DNA from: Bacillota bacterium
GTDB lineage: Bacteria > Bacillota > Clostridia > Oscillospirales > Ruminococcaceae
Length of the DNA stretch: 9,958 nucleotides
Assembly: GCA_023396215.1 (NCBI GenBank)
Contig: JAEWWW010000022.1
Location: forward strand, 1 to 9,958
Reading direction: 5' to 3'
Shown piece after piece: positions 5,322 to 9,958 of the stretch. Position 1 is the stretch's first letter, and each line of letters opens with the position of its first letter. Made by a program: the position numbers and the translations under genes. The notes below the pieces were generated by a model, which saw only the letters and a list, made by a program, of their open reading frames with translations, made no database searches and had not been told where the DNA came from.

Positions 5322-6860
5322 CTACTTGGTGTCCTCCACCACGGCGACGTTGATTTCAAAGGTGGAGGAACGCTCGCCGTTGTAGGGCACCCGGTAGATG
5401 GTGAGGTTCACCTTTTCGCCGGGCTTTACCCCCCTGAGGGCATTGGCGATATCGTCGAAGGAATTCACCGGCTGGCCGCCAATGTGGGTGATGATATCCC
5501 CCGCCTGCTCACCAATGCGCAGCCCTTTGGTGGCGATATCGGTGCCCTGCTCGGTGGAGATGATGCGGATGCCTGCCGGCAGCCGGGCAAAGCGGGCATA
5601 GCTTTCGTCAATGGCAAGGGCGGTGATGCCCAGACGCACCCGGCCGGTGACACGCCCGAATTTAATCAGGTCGTCGATGATGGGCTTTGCGTCGTTGATG
5701 GGAATGGCAAAGCCAATGCCCTCATATTCGGTCTGCACCAGCTTGGCGGAGTTGATGCCAATAATCTGCCCAAACTCGTTGACCAGCGGGCCGCCCGAGT
5801 TGCCGGGGTTGATGGCGGCGTCGGTCTGGATGCAGTTGAGCGAATAGCCGTCGGCCTGTGTCTTGATGGTGCGGTTGAGGGCGGACACAATGCCCTTGGT
5901 GACGCTGCCCGCCAGCTCTTCGCCGCCGGGGTTGCCGATGGCGATGACCGTTTCGCCCACCTCAATCTGGTCGGAGTTGCCAAAGGTGGCGTAGGTCAAG
6001 CCGTTGGCCTCTATCTTGAGCACGGCAAGGTCGGTGCGGGTGTCGATGCCCACCAGCCATGCCTCGTAGCGGTCGCCGTTGTGCAGCACCACCTCGATGC
6101 CGGTGGAGCCGCCCACCACATGGGCGTTGGTGACGATATATCCGTCGCCAGAGATGATGATGCCCGAGCCCGAGCCCATGGCCATCTGGCCGCCGGTATT
6201 GGTGTACTGGATGACCCCCACCACCGTCGGGCCTACCCTGCGGGCAATCTCGGAGGTGGCAAGCCGCCCTTCGGCGGTGATTACCGGGCCCTGGTCGGCA
6301 GGCTTGTCGTTGAGGTCAAGATCGGGCATCTGCTCATCCGGCACCTGCTGCTGGGGCATGGATGAGGATTGCCCCGCGGGCGGCAGCGGCAGATACTGGT
6401 TGCCGCCGATGAAAAGGCTGTATGCACCAAAACCGGCAAGCACCAGCATCCCTACCGCGAGAAGCACGCCGACCATCACCCCGAACACCATCAGGCCGCG
6501 GTTTTTGCGGCGCTTGCCGGGCTGCTTCTGGGCAAAGTTATCATATTCGTTAAAGTTCCAGCGGTAGTCGCCCTGCTGCGAGGGGTTGCTGCCCGGCGGC
6601 TGCGAAGGCCCATAGCGGTAGCCGTCATTCTGCCAGCCCTGCCCGCCGGGGCGGGGGCTGCCATAATAAGAGGGGCCGCTCTGGCTGTAACGGTTGTAGT
6701 CGTTGTAAACAGGGGGAATTCTGGGGGGCTGGGGCGGAGGTGCGGCGGCTTCGGGAGGCGGGTCGGCCTCCTGCTGCATATCGGCATCGGCCGCAGGTTC
6801 CGGGATAAAGCCCTTTTGCTCGTCAGAATCCTGTCCGTTTTTTTCTAAGAAGTCGCTCAT
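5322..6860 (-). CDS. htrA: HtrA/DegP-family membrane-anchored serine protease with PDZ domain
   Basis: A trypsin-fold quality-control protease that degrades or refolds misfolded proteins outside the membrane. The 512-aa protein has a cytoplasmic N-terminal tail rich in Pro, Gln, Tyr and Gly (residues 1-115), a KRRKNR anchor, one membrane segment (about 122-151) and a linker. The protease domain follows (about 200-400) with catalytic His247 (TNAHVVGG), Asp277 (TRTDLAV) and Ser355 (GNSGGPL). One PDZ domain (about 405-495) contains GLRIGEQAGDIITHIGGQPV. All key residues are present. The start at 6860 is chosen for GGAGG six bases upstream; the frame to 6947 lacks support. It is the third gene after a response regulator and sensor kinase, and was probably co-transcribed or co-regulated with them for envelope stress. 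The gap upstream holds a dispersed repeat, so it may also have its own promoter, though none is clear. Confidence 0.95.
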   Translation of the reverse strand: MSDFLEKNGQDSDEQKGFIPEPAADADMQQEADPPPEAAAPPPQPPRIPPVYNDYNRYSQSGPSYYGSPRPGGQGWQNDGYRYGPSQPPGSNPSQQGDYRWNFNEYDNFAQKQPGKRRKNRGLMVFGVMVGVLLAVGMLVLAGFGAYSLFIGGNQYLPLPPAGQSSSMPQQQVPDEQMPDLDLNDKPADQGPVITAEGRLATSEIARRVGPTVVGVIQYTNTGGQMAMGSGSGIIISGDGYIVTNAHVVGGSTGIEVVLHNGDRYEAWLVGIDTRTDLAVLKIEANGLTYATFGNSDQIEVGETVIAIGNPGGEELAGSVTKGIVSALNRTIKTQADGYSLNCIQTDAAINPGNSGGPLVNEFGQIIGINSAKLVQTEYEGIGFAIPINDAKPIIDDLIKFGRVTGRVRLGITALAIDESYARFARLPAGIRIISTEQGTDIATKGLRIGEQAGDIITHIGGQPVNSFDDIANALRGVKPGEKVNLTIYRVPYNGERSSTFEINVAVVEDTK

Positions 6861-6956
6861 ATGAAACCTCCAGTAAAGATGATGGTATTGAAACTGCCTG
6901 TTGGGGGCAGGTATATGAAATGGATAGCCTGATGAATGAAGCCGCAAAGGGAGCAG

Positions 6957-7003
6957 AAACCACCCCGGCGGACGCTACGTGTCACCCCTCCAAGGAGGGG
7001 AAT
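6957..7003 (+). repeat. Dispersed 46-bp palindromic repeat, copy B
   Basis: It shares AAACCACCCCGGC at the left and CACCCCTCC-AA-GGAGGGGAAT at the right with the other copies. The first hairpin is diverged: only GAC/GTC plus the outer GG/CC can pair. It lies in the gap between the sensor kinase stop and the htrA start. Confidence 0.8.
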
Positions 7004-7054
7004 TTATCTCTGCGGGGATGCGGGGTACAGGTTACCGGCGGGAGGGTAGGCTGC

Positions 7055-8530
7055 TTATGCCTTTTGCTTATCGCTGCTTTTGCGGAACAGCCCCGGCTGC
7101 TTTTGCGGGCTGGAAACCGGCAGCGAGAAGGTGAACTGAATGTATTCGCCGGGGGCGTTCGCAACATAGATTTCGCCATCAAGCATGGTAAGGATGGTTT
7201 TGACGATATACAGCCCCAGCCCTACCCCGCTCTTATCAAGGCCGCGGGATTTATCCGATTTATAGAAGCGGTCGAACAGATGGGGGATTTCCTCCTCGGG
7301 CAGGCCGGGGCCGGAGTTGCGCACCGTGGTGTAGACCATCTGCCCCTCGGTGTGATAGAAGAACTCGATGAAGCCCTGCTCGGGGGTGAACTTGACGGCG
7401 TTTTCCACCAGATTGTAGACCACCTGATGCAGCAGGTCGGGGTCGGCCTGCGCCACCATCCGCTCGCTGTCCAGCCCTCTGATCTCTATCTGCTTGCCCT
7501 CGATGCTGGGCTCAAAGGTAAAGATGGTGCGGCAGACGATGTCGCCGATATCCACCGGGGCCAGCACCAGCTCCATTTCGCCGGCCTCGATGCGGGCGAT
7601 GCTGAGCATCGAGCGCACCAGACGGGAGAGCCGCTTGGTTTCGGTGGAAACAATTTCCAGGTAGTAATCCCGCTTTTCGGGGGGGATAGTGCCGGCGAGA
7701 ATGCCGTCGATGAAGCCGGATCTGGTGGTCATGGGGGTTTTCAGCTCGGGAGAAACATTGGCGGTGAAGCTGCGGCGCATCGACTCCAGCGTCGCCAGCG
7801 ACGAGGCCATACCGTTGAAGGCGATGGCAAGCTGCCCCATTTCATCCTCCGACTCCACCGGCACCCGCACGGTGAAATCGCCGTTGGCAAAGCTTTGGGT
7901 GGCCGCCAGCATCTGACGCAGCGGGCGCACAAGGCTGCTGGCGATAAAGTAGATCAGCACAAAAGAAACCATGATGGCCCCCAGCGCGCTGATGGCAAAC
8001 ATCTTGGCCATATCCAGCAAGAAGGTGTTGATGCTGGAGGCCGAGGTGGAGGCAAAGACCATCCCCACCACCATGCCGGTGCTGGGGTTCACCAGCGGCT
8101 GGCCCACCGTGAAGAACTGCTCCTTATAGATGCCGCCCAAGTTGCCACGCTCGCGGTATTCGCCCAGCATCACCTTATCGATAATTGATTGGGGGATGAG
8201 GTAGTTTTTTTGCTCGTCGGTGGCCCCGTGGGAAACCAGCAGCGTTTTGCCGGTGTTATCCACCAAAAAAAGCTGCGCCCCCATGGTGCCCCCCAATACG
8301 TCGTAGATTTGGGTCAGGGTATCGGAGTTGACATAGCGGTAGTTATTAATGCGGTAGTTGGCCAGCGTGACCCCCACCGCCTGTGAAACATTGTTGGAAA
8401 GCAGGCTGTATTTATCGTCCTTAAAGTACTGCGACGCAAAAACCAGCAGCACCACCCCCAAAAAGGTGATGCTCAGCAGGATAATGGCGGCACAGATGCG
8501 AAAGTATTTGACAAAGAGGCTCTGCTTCAT
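7055..8530 (-). CDS. HAMP-containing sensor histidine kinase lacking the phosphoacceptor histidine
   Basis: A 491-aa membrane sensor with a short N-terminal tail, membrane segment 1 (about 11-33), an extracytoplasmic sensor region (34-175), membrane segment 2 (about 177-200), HAMP (about 197-250), a HisKA dimerisation domain (251-316) and an HATPase domain (about 360-470). ATP-binding motifs are intact: N-box NLVENAVKF (Asn373, Asn377), G1 NSGPG, F-box LFDRFYKSD and G2 GVGLGLYIVK. The H-box reads NVSPELKTPMTT instead of NVSHELKTPMTT: residue 261 is Pro (codon 7748-7750), so the expected phosphorylation site is absent. Glu262 and Thr265, important for phosphatase activity in EnvZ-type kinases, remain. 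The start at 8530 has GGAG ten bases upstream. The open frame continues to 8761 only by reading through intergenic repeats. It follows the response regulator gene and precedes htrA. Confidence 0.93.
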   Translation of the reverse strand: MKQSLFVKYFRICAAIILLSITFLGVVLLVFASQYFKDDKYSLLSNNVSQAVGVTLANYRINNYRYVNSDTLTQIYDVLGGTMGAQLFLVDNTGKTLLVSHGATDEQKNYLIPQSIIDKVMLGEYRERGNLGGIYKEQFFTVGQPLVNPSTGMVVGMVFASTSASSINTFLLDMAKMFAISALGAIMVSFVLIYFIASSLVRPLRQMLAATQSFANGDFTVRVPVESEDEMGQLAIAFNGMASSLATLESMRRSFTANVSPELKTPMTTRSGFIDGILAGTIPPEKRDYYLEIVSTETKRLSRLVRSMLSIARIEAGEMELVLAPVDIGDIVCRTIFTFEPSIEGKQIEIRGLDSERMVAQADPDLLHQVVYNLVENAVKFTPEQGFIEFFYHTEGQMVYTTVRNSGPGLPEEEIPHLFDRFYKSDKSRGLDKSGVGLGLYIVKTILTMLDGEIYVANAPGEYIQFTFSLPVSSPQKQPGLFRKSSDKQKA

Positions 8531-8590
8531 AGATGTATTTCTCCAACGTGGTGAGGTTGTAAAAGCTGCCGGGCCGGTGTGGACATCGGC

Positions 8591-8631
8591 CTCTACGCAT
8601 GCAGACAGCGGAGGTATGCGGGGTCGTAGAG
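8591..8631. other. Imperfect inverted repeat CTCTACG/CGTAGAG
   Basis: Seven-base arms at 8591-8597 and 8625-8631 flank an inner CGCAT/ATGCG pair. The right arm runs into the REP-like copy at 8625-8652. It lies in the gap between the response regulator and the kinase, where it would form a structure in the intercistronic mRNA. Confidence 0.4.
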
Positions 8632-8652
8632 GCGACCTGTAGTCACCCGCCA
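8625..8652 (-). repeat. Diverged REP-like palindrome in the regulator-kinase gap
   Basis: On the minus strand this matches the RAYT-flanking REP apart from three differences, all transitions. One turns a stem pair into a G-T wobble, so most of the hairpin is kept. It lies about 95 bases upstream of the kinase start. Confidence 0.7.
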
Positions 8653-8683
8653 TAGGTGCGCAATGATTCTGCGGGCATGGGCC

Positions 8684-8729
8684 AAACCACCCCGGCACCT
8701 GCGGGTGCCACCCCTCCAAGGAGGGGAAT
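8684..8729 (+). repeat. Dispersed 46-bp palindromic repeat, copy C
   Basis: It is almost identical to copy A. The first hairpin reads GGCACC-TGCG-GGTGCC where copy A has GGCGCC-TGCG-GGCGCC: both arms have changed and pairing is kept. It lies in the 271-base gap between the response regulator and the kinase. Confidence 0.85.
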
Positions 8730-8801
8730 GAGATGGAGCGCAGGCTAAACCACAGCCGCAAAGGGACCGTTTGGGGAGCAGCCCAGATGAGGCAGAGCGC
8801 C

Positions 8802-9494
8802 CTACTCCTTGACCTCGAACTTATAGCCCACGCCCCAGACGGTTTTCAGCGACCACTGGGTGGAGACGCCCTCCAGCTTTTCGCGCAGGCGCTTGACATG
8901 CACGTCCACCGTGCGGGAGTCGCCGTAATACTCAAAACCCCAGACCTCGTCCAGAAGCTGGTCGCGGGTATAAACCCGGTTGGGGTTGCTGGCAAGGTGG
9001 AAAAGCAGCTCCAGCTCTTTGGGCGGGGTGTCCACCACCCGGCCGTCCACCTTGAGCTCATAACGGGTCATGTTAACAGTCAGCTTATCGTAGCTGACCT
9101 CCTTGATATCGGCATTTTGGTCGGTTTTGCAGACGCGGCGCAGCACCGCCTTGATGCGGGCTACAATCTCCTTTGCGTCAAAGGGCTTGACCACATAGTC
9201 GTCGGCGCCCAGCTCGAGCCCCAGCACCTTGTCGAAGGTTTCGCCCTTGGCGGTAATCATAATAATGGGGCAGTCAGATTTGCGGCGTATCTCGCGGCAA
9301 ACCTGCCAGCCGTCCAGCTTGGGCATCATAATATCCAGCAGTACCAAATCGGGGTTTTCGGCAGAAAAGCGGGCCAGCGCCTCTTCGCCGTCGTTGGCCA
9401 GCACCACGCTGAAATTTTCCTTTTCGAGATAAAGGCGTATCAGTTCGCAGATATTTTTGTCGTCATCGGCCACCAGTATTTTGCCCATCGACAT
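8802..9494 (-). CDS. OmpR/PhoB-family response regulator
   Basis: A two-component transcription factor of 230 aa, the usual family length. The receiver domain (residues 3-118) has the acidic pocket Asp10-Asp12, phosphoacceptor Asp54 in LVLLDIMMPKLDG, Thr81 (MITAKGE) and Lys103 (VVKPFDAKE). The winged-helix DNA-binding domain (about 132-228) has LTPKELELL-like sequence (TPPKELELLFHL), RDQLLDEVWGFEYYGDSRTVDVHVKRLREKL and the C-terminal hairpin TVWGVGYKFE. The start at 9494 has AGGAGG nine bases upstream; Met3 is a weaker alternative. It is most like PhoP/WalR-type regulators of Gram-positive bacteria. It is first in a probable operon with the sensor kinase and htrA. All phosphorylation residues are intact, in contrast to the adjacent kinase, so another phosphodonor could act on it. 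Confidence 0.96.
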   Translation of the reverse strand: MSMGKILVADDDKNICELIRLYLEKENFSVVLANDGEEALARFSAENPDLVLLDIMMPKLDGWQVCREIRRKSDCPIIMITAKGETFDKVLGLELGADDYVVKPFDAKEIVARIKAVLRRVCKTDQNADIKEVSYDKLTVNMTRYELKVDGRVVDTPPKELELLFHLASNPNRVYTRDQLLDEVWGFEYYGDSRTVDVHVKRLREKLEGVSTQWSLKTVWGVGYKFEVKE

Positions 9495-9520
9495 GTCAAC
9501 CGACCTCCTGTTGTGTTGTC

Positions 9521-9568
9521 GGCCTCCCGGTGGGAGGGCCGCTCTGCCTGAGCTTTCGCAAATTTGCG
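9521..9568. promoter_or_regulatory. Two dyads in the response-regulator leader
   Basis: CGCAAATTTGCG (9557-9568) is a perfect 12-base palindrome, and GGCCTCCC/GGGAGGGCC (about 9521-9541) is an inverted repeat with one extra base. Both lie between the predicted promoter and the regulator start. They could be operators for autoregulation or leader hairpins. This is inference from position and symmetry. Confidence 0.35.
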
Positions 9569-9585
9569 CGGTTTCCGGCAGTTTT

Positions 9586-9613
9586 AGTATAATCCAATAC
9601 AGACATTATACAA
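9586..9613 (-). promoter_or_regulatory. Candidate promoter(s) of the regulator-kinase-htrA operon
   Basis: On the minus strand, TTGTAT (9608-9613) and TATACT (9586-9591) are 16 bases apart. A perfect TATAAT at 9605-9610 overlaps this -35 but has only a weak -35 of its own. Both would give a leader of about 85-105 bases before the response regulator. Confidence 0.45.
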
Positions 9614-9679
9614 TACGCCGCAAACAAAAGGTTAATAATTTTTAAAAGTTTTTATGCATCTTGGTTAAAAAAGCGGCGA

Positions 9680-9720
9680 GGGGCGACAAAACACCCCCTG
9701 CTTCGCTGTTTTGCCGCCCC
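9680..9720. repeat. Long inverted repeat GGGGCG-A-CAAAACA/TGTTTTG-C-CGCCCC
   Basis: Arms at 9680-9693 and 9707-9720 pair over 13 of 14 positions around a 13-base loop. A smaller hairpin CTCGG/CCGAG follows at 9722-9738. It is intergenic and upstream of the regulator operon promoter. There is no U tract, so its role is unknown. The minus-strand open frame at 9642-9893 runs through it and is not credible as a gene. Confidence 0.6.
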
Positions 9721-9791
9721 ACTCGGGGTAAAGCCGAGACGGATGGGGCTTGTGCTGGGGAGTTCAAGTGGGTATAATACTCGAGGACATT

Positions 9792-9917
9792 ATGCCTAAA
9801 GTGAACTGCTCTGCGCAGACGGTGGGTTTCAATATGCTGTGTATCAATGGTGGGAGTATAATTGGGAGTGGAAGCCCAAAACTTGCTGCTCACCCCCCTG
9901 CCCCCTCTCTCGCTTGA
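9792..9917 (+). pseudogene. Possible remnant of a small DUF1540-like Cys-rich protein gene
   Basis: A 41-codon frame opens with MPKVNCSAQT and continues VGFNMLCINGGSIIGSGS. This resembles the start of small Clostridial DUF1540-type proteins (C-x6-C-x-x-N...C-x-x-x-x-I), but Val stands where the second Cys would be and the C-terminal half is unrelated, proline-rich sequence. A TATAAT lies at 9773-9778 with TTGTGC 17 bases upstream, and a GAGG precedes the ATG, though spacing from the predicted transcript start is tight. It may be a degraded copy, or chance. Low confidence. Confidence 0.2.
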
Positions 9918-9958
9918 AGGTTGATGAAGCCGATGATTCGCCGAGCGCGAAAGGGGGA

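Noticed and set aside
5283..6365. Long plus-strand open frame opposite htrA
   Set aside because: The minus strand encodes a complete HtrA with its catalytic triad and PDZ domain; the opposite frame is His/Gly/Ala/Val-rich without motifs.
6920..8188. Long plus-strand open frame opposite the sensor kinase
   Set aside because: Antisense to clear kinase domains, and it starts by reading through a dispersed repeat.
8531..8761. N-terminal extension of the sensor kinase
   Set aside because: It translates REP-like and 46-bp repeats; Met at 8530 has a ribosome binding site and is followed directly by the first membrane segment.
9642..9893. Minus-strand 83-codon frame upstream of the response regulator
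   Set aside because: It reads through a long inverted repeat, has no ribosome binding site and shows no recognisable motif.

Overview
The window looks like chromosomal DNA from a spore-forming, motile, moderately GC-rich member of the Clostridia, most likely Oscillospiraceae-like. The evidence is a Bacillus-type spore-coat transglutaminase (tgl), a Firmicutes-type flagellin with sigma-28 and CsrA-like control signals, strong AGGAGG-type ribosome binding sites, and two families of short palindromic intergenic repeats. This placement is inference from gene content; no rRNA or tRNA is present.

Layout, left to right. 1-364: no gene; a G/C homopolymer palindrome, a partial copy of a dispersed repeat and a strong hairpin. 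365-2133 (minus): an uncharacterised 334-aa gene followed, with a 10-base overlap, by tgl. 2245-2741 (plus): a promoter and a small heptad-repeat coiled-coil protein with a probable TTG start. 2742-3130: no gene; two tandem 101-bp structured units, one dispersed 46-bp repeat, and the flagellin terminator. 3131-4496 (minus): flagellin, with a leader holding a near-ideal CsrA-type hairpin and a sigma-28 promoter. 4586-5272: a REP-associated tyrosine transposase (RAYT, minus) bracketed by two identical 30-bp palindromic REP copies, with a third copy inside its own reading frame. 5322-9613 (minus): a three-gene envelope-stress-like module transcribed as OmpR-family response regulator, sensor kinase, HtrA serine protease. 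Dispersed repeats lie in both of its intergenic gaps. 9642-9958: a long inverted repeat and a possible small remnant ORF.

How the genes may work together. The regulator, kinase and HtrA order resembles WalRK/PhoPR-type loci with a linked HtrA, which suggests sensing and repair of envelope damage. However, the kinase has proline where the phosphoacceptor histidine should be, so as written it cannot autophosphorylate, although its ATP-binding domain and the E and T of the HExxT region are intact. The tgl pair points to late sporulation, where Tgl cross-links coat proteins; the coupled unknown gene is a candidate partner or substrate.

The points most worth a second look are the kinase lacking its histidine, the RAYT with REP copies outside and inside its gene, the CsrA-like control of flagellin, the tgl partner, and two kinds of structured repeat.
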